Shown here piece after piece: positions 25,012 to 33,103 of a stretch of DNA of 33,103 bases; within the stretch, counting starts at the first letter, position 1, and each line of letters begins with the position of its first letter. The stretch spans positions 1 to 33,103 of the forward strand of contig DYFW01000017.1 in NCBI GenBank assembly GCA_020725005.1. Reading direction: 5' to 3'. The notes beneath the pieces were generated by a model, which ran no database searches, had not been told where the DNA came from, and saw nothing but the letters and a program-made list of their open reading frames with translations. Source of the stretch: Thiobacillus denitrificans (GTDB lineage: Bacteria; Pseudomonadota; Gammaproteobacteria; Burkholderiales; Thiobacillaceae). A program made the translations under genes and the position numbers.

Positions 25012-26021
25012 CAGTGGTGCGACAGGGCGCTGGAGAGGAGTTTGGCGGTGATGTCGACGATCGGCACGACGCGCTCGTAGGCCATGCGCGTGGGGCCGAC
25101 GACGCCGAGCGTGCCGACGACCTGGCCGTCGACCGAATACGGGGCGGTGACGAGGCTGCATTCGTCGAGCGGGAGGAGATCCGATTCGCCGCCAATGAAG
25201 ATCTGCACGCCGGCGGCGCTGCGCGACTGGTCGAGCAGTCGCAAGAGGCCGGTCTTCTGCTCGAAGGCGTCGAACAGGCGGCGCAGGTTGCCGACATTGC
25301 TCGAGAGCTCCTCGACGTCGAGCAGCTTGCGGCTGCCGGCGACGACGACATTCTCCTGGCTCGCCGCTTCGCTGCCGGCGTCGACCGCGGCGTTCATCAG
25401 CCGTGTGATGTCGTCGCGCATGCGCCCGAGCTCGTCGCGCAGCTTGGCGCGCACCTGGTCGAAGGTGCAGCCGGCGAAATTTTGGTTGAAGAAGTTGGCG
25501 GCCTCGGTGAGCGCGGCGGGGCTGTAGGGCTGGTCGGTGAGGATGACGCGGTTTTCGACCTCGCCTTCCATGGTGACGATGATGAGCAGGATGCGCTTGT
25601 CCGAGAGGCTCAGGAATTCGATCTGGCGGAACGCCGGGCTGCGGCGCGGCGTCATCACCAGCCCGGCGAACTGGCTGAGTTCGGACAGCAGAGTCGAGGC
25701 TGCGGTCAGCAGCCGCTGCGGGTCGGCTGGCGCGAGCTGGGTCTCGAGCCGGGTCACCTCGACCTGGTCGAGCGGGCGCACGGTGAGCAGCGTGTCGACG
25801 AAGAAGCGGTAGCCGCGCGGCGTCGGCACCCGGCCGGCCGAGGTATGCGGGCTCGCGACGAATCCCTTTTCTTCGAGGTCGGCCATCACGTTGCGGATGC
25901 TCGCCGGCGACAGGTCGAGCCCCGAGTGTTTCGACAGCGTGCGCGAGCCCACCGGTTCGCCCTCGGCAATGTACCGTTCCACCAGGGTTTTCAGCAGAAT
26001 GCGCGCGCGGTCGTTGAGCAT
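25011..26021 (-). CDS. hrcA: heat-inducible transcription repressor HrcA
   Basis: Represses heat-shock operons by binding CIRCE operators, with GroEL as its usual modulator. The 336-residue protein has the N-terminal winged helix ([59 protein letters not shown]) and the GAF-like dimer domain ending [19 protein letters not shown] 26021 begins MLNDRARI, the standard start. No CIRCE element is seen before hrcA itself. Its -10 box sits 6 bases before the ATG. Confidence 0.96.
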   Translation of the reverse strand: MLNDRARILLKTLVERYIAEGEPVGSRTLSKHSGLDLSPASIRNVMADLEEKGFVASPHTSAGRVPTPRGYRFFVDTLLTVRPLDQVEVTRLETQLAPADPQRLLTAASTLLSELSQFAGLVMTPRRSPAFRQIEFLSLSDKRILLIIVTMEGEVENRVILTDQPYSPAALTEAANFFNQNFAGCTFDQVRAKLRDELGRMRDDITRLMNAAVDAGSEAASQENVVVAGSRKLLDVEELSSNVGNLRRLFDAFEQKTGLLRLLDQSRSAAGVQIFIGGESDLLPLDECSLVTAPYSVDGQVVGTLGVVGPTRMAYERVVPIVDITAKLLSSALSHH

Positions 26022-26027
26022 GCCTGC

Positions 26028-26033
26028 ATTATA
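26028..26033 (-). promoter_or_regulatory. -10 box against the hrcA start (possible leaderless mRNA)
   Basis: Consensus TATAAT on the minus strand with only 6 bases between it and the ATG, so transcription would begin at or next to the A of the start codon. No ribosome-binding site fits in between. Confidence 0.5.
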
Positions 26034-26107
26034 AGGATACAGGGGCAGGCGGCGGGAGGCCGCGGACAAAACCCCCTGATCACTGAATCCCTTGCCGCCG
26101 ACCCCTA

Positions 26108-26113
26108 TATAAT
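26108..26113 (+). promoter_or_regulatory. -10 box against the nadK start (possible leaderless mRNA)
   Basis: Consensus TATAAT with 8 bases between it and the nadK ATG at 26122. Transcription would start 0-2 bases before the ATG. Confidence 0.5.
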
Positions 26114-26121
26114 CGAGCCCC

Positions 26122-26994
26122 ATGCAAACGCCTTTCCATACCGTCGGACTGGTCGGCAAACCCGATAACCGGGACATGGCGTCCTCGGTGCGCGCGCTCG
26201 GCGCCTTTCTCCGGACCCGCGGCCATGAGGTGTTGCTGGCCTGCCAGACGGCGGACCACCTGGGCATCACCGACTACCCGACCCGCACCCTGCACGAACT
26301 GGCGGCGCAGAGCGACGTCGTGGTGGTGCTGGGCGGCGACGGCACCATGCTGTCGATCGCACGCGAGCTGGCGCCGCACGGCGCCCCCTTGATCGGCATC
26401 AACCAGGGCCGTCTGGGCTTTCTGACCGACATCACCGCGGACGACATGTTCGAGGCGATGGCGGAAATCCTCAGCGGCCAGTACGTGGCCGAGGAACGCA
26501 TCCTGCTCAACGGCCAGATCCGCCGTGGCGGCGAGCGCGTGTTCGAGGCCACCGCGTTCAACGACGTGGTGCTCGGCAAGGGCGGGTCGGGGCGGCTCAT
26601 CGACCTCGAAATCGCCATCAACAGCGAGTTCGTCTACAGCCAGCGCGCCGACGGCCTGGTCGTCACCACGCCGACCGGTACCACGGCGTACGCACTGTCG
26701 GCCGGCGGGCCCATCGTCCATCCCACGCTCGAGGCCGTCGCCCTGGTGCCGATCTGCCCGCATACGCTGTCGGCGCGCCCCATCGTGGTGAGCAGCCATT
26801 CGCGCATCGAACTGCATCTCACCTACGCCGACGACGCGCGCGTGCATTTCGACGGGCAGATACACTTCGACCTCAAGAGCGGCGACCATGTGTGGATCAC
26901 CCGTGCCAGCCGCCCGGTCACGCTGCTGCACCCGCATTCCTACAGTTACTACGATACGCTCCGGCAAAAGCTGCACTGGGGCAAGAAGCTGTAG
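26122..26994 (+). CDS. nadK: NAD kinase
   Basis: Phosphorylates NAD to NADP in the cytoplasm. The 290-residue protein has VGLVGKPDN at the N-terminus, the GGDGT motif ([11 protein letters not shown], about residue 70), [20 protein letters not shown] and [16 protein letters not shown] with conserved C-terminal HP. It is divergent from hrcA and lies 14 bases upstream of recN on the same strand, an arrangement common in proteobacteria. Confidence 0.97.
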   Translation: MQTPFHTVGLVGKPDNRDMASSVRALGAFLRTRGHEVLLACQTADHLGITDYPTRTLHELAAQSDVVVVLGGDGTMLSIARELAPHGAPLIGINQGRLGFLTDITADDMFEAMAEILSGQYVAEERILLNGQIRRGGERVFEATAFNDVVLGKGGSGRLIDLEIAINSEFVYSQRADGLVVTTPTGTTAYALSAGGPIVHPTLEAVALVPICPHTLSARPIVVSSHSRIELHLTYADDARVHFDGQIHFDLKSGDHVWITRASRPVTLLHPHSYSYYDTLRQKLHWGKKL

Positions 26995-27008
26995 CGCGCC
27001 GCGCGTTC

Positions 27009-28664
27009 ATGCTCACGCATCTTTCCATCCGCAACTATCTGCTGGTCGATTCGGTCGAGCTCGATTTCGCGCCGGGCCTGACCGTGCTCACCGGCGAGAC
27101 CGGCGCCGGGAAGTCTATCCTGGTCGATGCGCTGGCGCTGGCGCTGGGTGATCGCGCCGAAGGCGGGGTGGTGCGGCAGGGCGCGTCGCGCGCCGAGATC
27201 GCCGCCGAATTTTCCATCACCGGGCTGCCGCAGCTCAAACACTGGCTCGACGCCGCCGGCTTCTCCGCGGACGACGACGGCCTGATCCTGCGCCGCGTGA
27301 TCGACGCCGGCGGCCGCTCGCGCGCCTTCGTCAACGGCAGCGCGGCCACCCTCGCGCAACTCAAGGAAGCCGCCGAGCATCTGCTCGACATCCACGGCCA
27401 GCACGCGCATCACGCGCTGCTGCGCCCGCACACCCAGCGCGAGGTACTCGATGCCTACGCCGGTGCGCAGGCGCTGGCGGCCGACGTGGGCGCGGCGTGG
27501 CAGGCGTGGCAGGCGGCACGCCAGCGCCGGCTCGATGCCGAAACCCACGGCCAGGCGCGGCGGATCGAACGCGAAGGCCTCACGCTCACGGTGGAGGAAT
27601 TGCGCGCACTGGGCGACGACCTTGCGCGCTGGGGCGAAATCCAGGCCGAGCACGGCCGGCTCGCGCACGTCACCACCCTGATCGAAGGCAGCCACGCGCT
27701 GATCGACGGGCTCGACGAGGGCGAGGCCGCGGTATCGAACCGGCTCGCCGAGCTGCGCGCGCGGCTCGAGGCCATGCAGGCGCTCGACGACAGCTTGAAA
27801 GACGTAAGTACGCTGATCGACGCCGCGAGCGCCGATCTCGCCGAGGCGGTGCACGCGCTGCGTCGCTACGCCGGCCGCCTCAACCTCGACCCCGAGCGGC
27901 TCGCAGAACTCGACCGCCGCATGGGCGACATGCACCGCCTCGCACGCAAGCACCGCGTATCCCCCGAGATGCTGGCCGAATGCCTGGCGGGGTACGAGAC
28001 GCGGCTGGCCGAGCTGCTCGCAGACGACGACCTCGACGCCCTGCAGGCGGCGGAAGAGGCGGCATACACGCAGTACCAGGCCGCGGCGCAGCTGCTCGGC
28101 GCGAAACGCCGCGAGGCCGCAGCGAAACTGGCGGAGCAGGTGACCGCCGCGATGCGCGAACTCGCGCTTGCCGGCGGGCATCTCGAGATCCGGTTGCAGC
28201 CGGTCACGGAGCCGCGCGCGCATGGCCTCGAGGAGGTGAACTTCCTGGTCGCAAGCCATCCCGGCCTGCCAGCCGGACCGCTCGGCAAGGTGGCCTCGGG
28301 CGGCGAGCTCTCGCGCATCAGCCTGGCGATCCAGACCGCGCTGTCCGGTGTGGCCGGCGTGCCGACCCTGATCTTCGACGAAGTCGACGTCGGCATCGGC
28401 GGCAGCGTCGCCGAGGCGGTCGGACGGCGGCTGGCAAAGCTCGGCGAGACACGCCAGGTGCTCGTCATCACCCATCTGCCGCAGGTCGCCGCGCGCGGCG
28501 CGCAGCATCTGCGCGTATCCAAGCAGGCGAGCGGCGGGCTCGTCACCTCCAACATCGAGGCGCTCGACGCCGCGGCGCGCGTCGAGGAAATCGCACGCAT
28601 GCTCGGCGGCATGAAGATCACCGCGACGACGCGCCAGCACGCGGCGGAGATGCTCGCGGGTTGA
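27009..28664 (+). CDS. recN: DNA repair protein RecN
   Basis: An SMC-like ATPase acting in double-strand break repair. The 551-residue protein has the N-terminal Walker A (TGETGAGKS, about residue 30), the conserved LLDIHGQHAHHALL, a central coiled-coil region (about 150-390, many Ala/Glu/Leu/Arg), the signature VASGGELSRISLAIQ and Walker B LIFDEVDVGIGG, then HLPQVAARG. ATG 27009 gives the canonical MLTHLSIRNY; the open frame further upstream is shadow of nadK. Confidence 0.97.
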   Translation: MLTHLSIRNYLLVDSVELDFAPGLTVLTGETGAGKSILVDALALALGDRAEGGVVRQGASRAEIAAEFSITGLPQLKHWLDAAGFSADDDGLILRRVIDAGGRSRAFVNGSAATLAQLKEAAEHLLDIHGQHAHHALLRPHTQREVLDAYAGAQALAADVGAAWQAWQAARQRRLDAETHGQARRIEREGLTLTVEELRALGDDLARWGEIQAEHGRLAHVTTLIEGSHALIDGLDEGEAAVSNRLAELRARLEAMQALDDSLKDVSTLIDAASADLAEAVHALRRYAGRLNLDPERLAELDRRMGDMHRLARKHRVSPEMLAECLAGYETRLAELLADDDLDALQAAEEAAYTQYQAAAQLLGAKRREAAAKLAEQVTAAMRELALAGGHLEIRLQPVTEPRAHGLEEVNFLVASHPGLPAGPLGKVASGGELSRISLAIQTALSGVAGVPTLIFDEVDVGIGGSVAEAVGRRLAKLGETRQVLVITHLPQVAARGAQHLRVSKQASGGLVTSNIEALDAAARVEEIARMLGGMKITATTRQHAAEMLAG

Positions 28665-29164
28665 GAACCCTGCTGATCCTGGCGGCGCTGCTGTGCGGCC
28701 CGGCAGCGTGGGCCAGCGCGCTCCATGGCGTCGTCATCGCCGTGATCGATGGCGATACCATTCTGTTCAAGCCAGACAGCCATCCCCCGGCTTCGCGCGC
28801 TTTCGTCAAGGTGCGGCTGGCCGGCATCGACGCGCCGGAGGCCGGCCAGCCGTACGGCGACGCGGCGACCCACGCGCTGAAGGAATTGGCCCTCAAGCGG
28901 CGTGCGAGGCTGGAGCCTGTCGCCACCGATGCTTACGGGCGCACGCTGGGCCGGCTGGTAGTGGATGGGCTCGTTGTGAATGCGGAACTGGTGCGGCAAG
29001 GGTATGCCTGGGCGTCGTCGCGCGACGCCGCCGATCCGCTCCGGCTGATGCAGGGCGAGGCGCGCCGCGCACGGCGCGGGCTGTGGGCAGGCCCTGACCC
29101 GATGCCGCCCTGGGTTTGGCGGCGTTCGGCGGACTCGCGCGCGCGCCAGGCCCAGACCGATTAG
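28661..29164 (+). CDS. secreted staphylococcal-nuclease-like protein, TTG start
   Basis: A 167-residue thermonuclease-family protein. A signal peptide (RTLLILAALLCGPAAWA) precedes the SNase core: VVIAVIDGDTILF (calcium-site Asp), VKVRLAGIDAPEAGQPYG (catalytic Arg and Glu) and DAYGRTLGRLVV (second Arg). The start is TTG 28661, which overlaps the recN stop (TTGA); no ATG exists that would keep the signal peptide. It probably degrades nucleic acid outside the cytoplasm. Its 3' end overlaps the convergent SulP gene by 4 bases. Confidence 0.88.
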   Translation: MRTLLILAALLCGPAAWASALHGVVIAVIDGDTILFKPDSHPPASRAFVKVRLAGIDAPEAGQPYGDAATHALKELALKRRARLEPVATDAYGRTLGRLVVDGLVVNAELVRQGYAWASSRDAADPLRLMQGEARRARRGLWAGPDPMPPWVWRRSADSRARQAQTD

Positions 29165-30960
29165 CGCGGCGTGCCGTCCGGCAGCGCGACGTGGCATTCG
29201 CGGAAGATGCGCGCGGTGCAGGTGCGGCAGATCTCGGTATCGAGCCGCCGATAGATTGCCGCGATGGCGTCGCCCTTGTGGCGGAAGATGTGGTCTTCGC
29301 CGATGATGTCGATCTGGCCGCTGCGGCGCAGCATTTCGCACAGATCCGGCTGTACCCCCACCAGATAGAGCCCGCCGCCCATCTTGCGGCGACGTATCGC
29401 CTCCTTCGCCAGCAGTTCCGCGCCCGCCAGATCGATGAATCCGATCGCGCGCGCTGCGATGAGAAGATGTTTCTTCTGCGGGTCGCTCTCGTCGACGTTG
29501 CGGAAATGCTGCTGCACATGCTCGACCGCGCCGAAGAAGATCGAGCCTTCGATGCGCAGGATGGTCATTTGCGGGCAGGCGGGCGCATCGGAAGTCGCGG
29601 CGGGGACGAACTTGCGACGCGGATTGTCGCGCTCGGCGGCCGGCGGCACGAGTTCGCGGATCGACGGCTGCGAGGTGCGGTAGAGGTAGAACATCAGCGA
29701 CACCAGGATGCCGAGGAAGATGCCTTTCTCCAGGTCGATCAGGGTGCCGAAGAAGGTCAGCGCGAGAATGATGCGCTCGCGCTTGTGACGCCTGACGATC
29801 TCGCCGATGTGATGGAAGTCGATCAGGCCCCAGGCGACGATGAACAGGATCGCCGCCATCGCCGGCACCGGCAGGTAGGCGGCGAGCGGCGCGACCAGCA
29901 GCACAATCAGCAGCAGGAAGACGGCCGACAGTGCCGCGGCGATCGGCGTCTTCGCGCCTGCGGCATAGTTGACGCCGCTGCGGTTGAACGAGCCGCTGGA
30001 GGCGTAACCGGAGAAGAAGCTGCCGGCGATGTTCGACAGGCCCTGTCCGATGAATTCCTGGTTGCTGTCGATGCGCTGGTCGGATTTGATCGCGACCGAG
30101 CGGGCGATCGCGACGGCCTCGGTCAGCGCGAGCACGGCGATGATGAACGCGGGGAAGAACGTCTCTTTGATCGCGGTGAGCGAGAAATCCGGCAGCGACA
30201 GCGGCGGCAGGCCGGCGACCAGCGCGCCGACGGTGCGGATACCGGTCGCCTCGGCACCGAAGCGCGCATTGAGGAATGCCGCCACCAGGCCACCCACGAT
30301 CATGGCGACGATCATGTAGGGCAGCTTGGGCAGGTAGCGCCTGGCGAGCATGCCGGCGGCCAGCGTGGCCACGCCGACGGTCATCACCCAGGGGTTGACG
30401 TCGGCGAAATGGATGCCGAACTGCAGCAGAATCTCGTGGAAATGCGCGCCGCGCGGCATGTCGAGGCCGAAAAAGTTCTTGATCTGGCTCGCTGCGATGA
30501 GTATTGCCGCGCCGGCGGTGAAGCCGATGATGACGGTGTGCGAGATGAAATTGACCAACATGCCCAGCCGCGCCAAGCCCATCACCAGCTGGATGACCCC
30601 GGCGAGGAAGGTGAGGGTGAGGACCAGGCTGATGTATTGCGCGCTGCCCGGTTCGGCGAGCGGACTGATCGCGGAGAACACCACGATCGAAATCGCCGTC
30701 GTCGGACCCGACACCAGGTGCTTGCTCGAGCCCCACAGCGCGGCGACGATGGCCGGCACCATCGCGGCGTACAGGCCGTATTCGGGGGGCAGTCCGGCGA
30801 TGGTGGCGAAGGCCACCGCCTGCGGCAGCACGATCAACGCGCCGGTGAGCGCGGCGAGGCTGTCGGCCTTGAGCGTCTGCGTTGTGATCTCTGGCGCCCA
30901 GCGCAGGAATGGAAAAACGCGGTAAAGCCAGAGCGGGCAGGCCTTGAGCAGGTCGTTCAC
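29161..30960 (-). CDS. SulP-family anion transporter with STAS domain
   Basis: A 599-residue inner-membrane transporter of the SLC26/SulP family, which carry sulfate, bicarbonate or other anions. About 10-12 helices span residues 35-430, with LPQAVAFATIAGLPPEYGLYAA, the signature SGPTTAIS and GYASSGSFNRSGVNYAAGAKTP. A cytoplasmic STAS domain follows (about 470-580). An extra C-terminal Cys cluster (ICRTCTARIFREC) may bind a metal. The start is GTG 30960, with GGAG 5 bases upstream. Sulfate export or uptake fits a sulfur oxidiser, but bicarbonate is equally possible. Confidence 0.88.
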   Translation of the reverse strand: MNDLLKACPLWLYRVFPFLRWAPEITTQTLKADSLAALTGALIVLPQAVAFATIAGLPPEYGLYAAMVPAIVAALWGSSKHLVSGPTTAISIVVFSAISPLAEPGSAQYISLVLTLTFLAGVIQLVMGLARLGMLVNFISHTVIIGFTAGAAILIAASQIKNFFGLDMPRGAHFHEILLQFGIHFADVNPWVMTVGVATLAAGMLARRYLPKLPYMIVAMIVGGLVAAFLNARFGAEATGIRTVGALVAGLPPLSLPDFSLTAIKETFFPAFIIAVLALTEAVAIARSVAIKSDQRIDSNQEFIGQGLSNIAGSFFSGYASSGSFNRSGVNYAAGAKTPIAAALSAVFLLLIVLLVAPLAAYLPVPAMAAILFIVAWGLIDFHHIGEIVRRHKRERIILALTFFGTLIDLEKGIFLGILVSLMFYLYRTSQPSIRELVPPAAERDNPRRKFVPAATSDAPACPQMTILRIEGSIFFGAVEHVQQHFRNVDESDPQKKHLLIAARAIGFIDLAGAELLAKEAIRRRKMGGGLYLVGVQPDLCEMLRRSGQIDIIGEDHIFRHKGDAIAAIYRRLDTEICRTCTARIFRECHVALPDGTPR

Positions 30961-31123
30961 GTAGACTCCAGAAGCATATTAGAAAATAACATTTTAACTC
31001 GTTGGTATAAAAGGATTCTTCGCCGGGAAGACGTGCATTTTATTGAACGGTCGGTTTTATAATGGCCAACGAACCCTGCGCAGACGGGGACAGAATGACA
31101 ACACACAACCAGAGAGAGCGAGG

Positions 31124-31462
31124 ATGATGAAAACCACGACGATGACGCTGTGCGCGTCGGTGCTGTTGGCCCTTGCGGTCCCGGCACAGGCGGCAGGCGA
31201 CCCCAAGGCAGGAAAACTCAAGACTTCCATGTGCGCCGGCTGCCACGGCATCCCCGGCTGGCGCACGGCCTATCCCACGGTGTACAGCGTGCCCTTGCTG
31301 GGCGGGCAGCACGCGGACTACATCGTGGCCGCGCTGCAGGCATACAAGAGCGGGGAGCGCAAGCATCCCAGCATGAGCGGCATCGCAGCCAGCCTGTCCG
31401 ACCAGGACATGGCGGATCTGGCGGCGTATTACGCTTCATCCTACAGCGGCCAGGCCAAATGA
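31124..31462 (+). CDS. monohaem cytochrome c, first of a tandem pair
   Basis: A 112-residue periplasmic electron carrier. A signal peptide (to about PAQA22) is followed by GDPKAGKLKTSMCAGCHG with one haem site, then VPLLGGQHADYIVAALQAYKSGERKHPSMSG, whose Met is the likely sixth haem ligand, and a C-terminal helix DQDMADLAAYYAS. It resembles one half of a diheme cytochrome c4. ATG 31124 and 31127 are both possible. Its stop overlaps an ATG of the next gene region. Confidence 0.88.
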   Translation: MMKTTTMTLCASVLLALAVPAQAAGDPKAGKLKTSMCAGCHGIPGWRTAYPTVYSVPLLGGQHADYIVAALQAYKSGERKHPSMSGIAASLSDQDMADLAAYYASSYSGQAK

Positions 31463-31476
31463 CAGGGGGCATGAAC

Positions 31477-31806
31477 ATGATGAAAACAGCGAGGTACCTT
31501 GCCGCGGCTGCCGCGCTCGCCGTGTCCCTGCCTGTCCAGGCCAAGGGGGGCAATGCCGAGGCGGGCAAGGCCAAAGCGGCCAGCTGCGCCGCCTGCCACG
31601 GCGAGCTCGGCGTCAGCACCATCCCGGCCTTCCCCATCCTGGCCGGGCAGAAAAGTGATTACCTCTACCACGCGCTCAAGGATTACAAGACCGGCAAGCG
31701 GACCAATCCGATCATGATCGAGCAGGTCAAGCCGCTCAGCGACCAGGACATGCGCGACCTCGCGGCTTTCTTCTCGAAACAGAAGGGCCTGACCCTGAAG
31801 TACTGA
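31477..31806 (+). CDS. monohaem cytochrome c, second of a tandem pair
   Basis: A 109-residue relative of the preceding cytochrome: signal peptide to about VQA, then GNAEAGKAKAASCAACHG (one haem site), FPILAGQKSDYLYHALKDYKTGKRTNPIM and DQDMRDLAAFFS. I chose ATG 31477 because AGGGGG lies 7 bases upstream; ATGs at 31459 (overlapping the previous stop), 31471 and 31480 are alternatives. It is cotranscribed with the first cytochrome and followed by a terminator. Partner enzymes are unknown. Confidence 0.88.
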   Translation: MMKTARYLAAAAALAVSLPVQAKGGNAEAGKAKAASCAACHGELGVSTIPAFPILAGQKSDYLYHALKDYKTGKRTNPIMIEQVKPLSDQDMRDLAAFFSKQKGLTLKY

Positions 31807-31821
31807 ACGGTACGGGAAGGC

Positions 31822-31857
31822 ATCGGGCGCGGCCACGGGGTTGCGCCCGATTTTTTT
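31822..31857 (+). terminator. terminator after the tandem cytochromes
   Basis: ATCGGGCGC and GCGCCCGAT form a 9-bp stem with a 12-nt loop, followed by seven T residues, about 15 bases after the stop codon. Confidence 0.9.
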
Positions 31858-31891
31858 GCCGGATCGCGCCAGGGGCGGGTGGCAGTTCCGC

Positions 31892-32815
31892 CTAGCCTGC
31901 CGCGAGCGCCCCGATGTGCGCCGCCACGCTGCGCCCGAGCGATCCGGGGTCATACCCCCCCTCGAGCACCGAGACGATGCGGCTGCCGGCATGGCGGGCG
32001 GCCACGTCCATTACCTGCCCGGTAATCCAGGCGTAGTCCGCCTCGACCAGGGCGAATTGCGCCATGCCGTCATCGCGGTGGCCATCGAAGCCGGCCGAGC
32101 AGAACACGCACTGTGGCCGGAAGGCATCGAGCCGCGGCCGGATCCGCGCGGCAAACGCCTCGCGGTAGGCCGCGCCCGCGGTGCCGGCGGGCAAGGGCAC
32201 GTTGACGATGTGGTCGCTGCCGCTGTCGGCGCCGCTGAAGGGATAGTAGGGGTGCTGGAAGGTCGAGCACAGCATCACCCGCGGCTCGTCGCGGAAGATG
32301 GCTTCGGTGCCGTTGCCGTGGTGCACGTCGAAGTCGACGATGGCGACGCGTTCGAGGCCGTGCGCCGCCAGCGCGTGCGCGGCGGCCACGGCGACATTGT
32401 TGAAGATGCAGAACCCCATGGCCTGGTCGCGGGTGGCATGGTGGCCGGGCGGACGGACGGCGACGAAGGCGTTGGCGGCTTCCCCTCGCATGACGATGTC
32501 CACTGCATGTACCGCGCCGCCTGCGGCGCGGCGCGCGGCTTCCAGCGTGTACGGATTCATGCGGGTGTCGGGGTCGAGCACGACCCGGCCCGTGGCGGGC
32601 GACGCGGCCTCGATGCTGTCGACGTAGGCGGCGTCGTGTACGCGCAGCAATTGCGCCCGGGTCACCCGCGGCGCCTCGCGGCGGACGAGAAGGTCGGCCA
32701 GATGCGCGGCGTGCAGGCTGTCGTCGATGGCGCGCAGCCGCGCCGGGCTTTCGGGGTGACGGTCGCCCATGTCGTGGCGCAGGCAGGCAGGATGGGTGAG
32801 ATAGGCAGTACGCAT
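31892..32815 (-). CDS. histone deacetylase family (AcuC/acetylpolyamine amidohydrolase-like) protein
   Basis: A 307-residue zinc amidohydrolase expected to remove acetyl groups from lysine or polyamines. The fold motifs are intact: HPESPARLRAI, the catalytic His pair in VRPPGHHA, zinc ligands in VDFDVHHGNGT and SAGFDGHRDD, and LEGGYDPGSL with the tyrosine used in catalysis. It stands alone between the cytochrome terminator and the GGDEF gene. The natural substrate cannot be told. Confidence 0.92.
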   Translation of the reverse strand: MRTAYLTHPACLRHDMGDRHPESPARLRAIDDSLHAAHLADLLVRREAPRVTRAQLLRVHDAAYVDSIEAASPATGRVVLDPDTRMNPYTLEAARRAAGGAVHAVDIVMRGEAANAFVAVRPPGHHATRDQAMGFCIFNNVAVAAAHALAAHGLERVAIVDFDVHHGNGTEAIFRDEPRVMLCSTFQHPYYPFSGADSGSDHIVNVPLPAGTAGAAYREAFAARIRPRLDAFRPQCVFCSAGFDGHRDDGMAQFALVEADYAWITGQVMDVAARHAGSRIVSVLEGGYDPGSLGRSVAAHIGALAAG

Positions 32816-32869
32816 GGTATGGAGCGTAAATCCACTATACGCCGGCTGCGCCTGCCGGTGGCGCTCGCG

Positions 32870-33103
32870 CTACAGTTCTTGCTGGATCGCCACCGGGGTG
32901 CAGACGCGGTCGCGGCCACCGTTCTTGGCCGCATAGAGCGCCTGGTCCGCCGCGCTCACCAGCGCATCGATGTCGGCCGTGTCGGTTTCCCGCGTCGCCA
33001 CGCCGATGCTCGCCGTGATGTGTTTGCCGGTCTGGCCGAGGCCGATGTGCTGGGTGGCGAGGACCTTGCGCAGGCGCTCGGCGGAAAGGAGTGCAGACGC
33101 GAG
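32870..33103 (-). CDS. C-terminal end of a GGDEF-domain (diguanylate cyclase) protein, partial
   Basis: Translation of the minus strand at the window edge gives about 77 residues ending in VCTPVAIQQEL. They contain the end of a GGDEF domain: ERLRKVLATQHI, TASIGVATRETD and ALVSAADQALYAAKNGGRDRV. The GGDEF active-site motif itself and any sensor domain lie outside the window, so cyclase activity cannot be judged. Confidence 0.85.
   Translation of the reverse strand, partial: LASALLSAERLRKVLATQHIGLGQTGKHITASIGVATRETDTADIDALVSAADQALYAAKNGGRDRVCTPVAIQQEL

Noticed and set aside
26022-26121. CIRCE operator upstream of hrcA
   Set aside because: No TTAGCACTC / GAGTGCTAA pair or close variant is present.
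1-33103. CRISPR arrays, rRNA genes, tRNA genes, integron attC sites
   Set aside because: No regularly spaced repeats, no tRNA-like cloverleaf with the T-loop consensus and no rRNA segments were noticed on reading; a covariance-model scan was not possible.

Overview
The window is GC-rich bacterial chromosome, mostly tightly packed housekeeping operons with 1-4 nt start/stop overlaps. Three things point to a sulfur-oxidising betaproteobacterium, possibly Thiobacillus-like. The first is a sulfide dehydrogenase pair (fccA/fccB). The second is a set of haem-protein and cbb3-oxidase assembly genes (ccoI, ccoS, hemH, small cytochromes c). The third is the gene order pcnB-folK-deoxynucleoside kinase-panB-panC and hrcA-hemH divergent from nadK-recN. 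The taxon is an inference; no rRNA or tRNA gene was found.

Bases 1-3400 are accessory and AT-richer at the left edge (bases 181-240 have 23 G/C of 60, against 41 of 60 at 14281-14340). They hold the tail of an unknown gene coupled to two small membrane-protein genes, a three-gene xre / antitoxin / PIN-toxin operon closed by a strong terminator, a relic of an IS21-family element (one end with three terminal repeats plus the first ~50 codons of istA), and an orphan PDC/Cache-type sensor protein. A small ferredoxin-fold-like protein follows at 3706.

Bases 4032-9206 (minus strand) carry panD, then a vitamin/RNA operon: pcnB, folK, a deoxynucleoside kinase, panB, panC and a VTT-family membrane protein. 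Bases 9246-12322 (minus) carry a FecCD/BtuC-type ABC transporter, a cyclophilin lipoprotein and a DsbA/FrnE-like protein. Bases 12356-15035 (minus) carry ccoS and ccoI for cbb3 oxidase copper delivery, behind a ~250 nt leader with a large inverted-repeat structure. Bases 15418-19837 (plus) are one chain of overlapping or nearly touching genes: aat, bpt, a lipoprotein metallopeptidase, thyA, folA and an HDOD protein.

Bases 19921-23742 (minus) form the sulfur-related block: fccA-fccB behind a near-perfect palindromic operator candidate, and a SoxB/5'-nucleotidase-like periplasmic protein with several altered metal-site residues. Bases 23908-26021 (minus, hemH and hrcA) and 26122-29164 (plus, nadK, recN and a secreted nuclease) diverge from a ~100 bp region in which both -10 boxes sit right against the start codons. 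Bases 29161-31806 hold a SulP anion transporter divergent from two tandem monohaem cytochromes c. The right edge has an HDAC-family deacetylase and the C-terminal end of a GGDEF protein.

The best candidates for novelty are the altered SoxB-like protein with its fcc neighbours and palindrome, the tandem half-c4-like cytochromes, the ccoI leader structure, the ABC permease that lacks any standard full-length start codon, and the left-edge coupled membrane genes. None is proven to be a new system from sequence alone.
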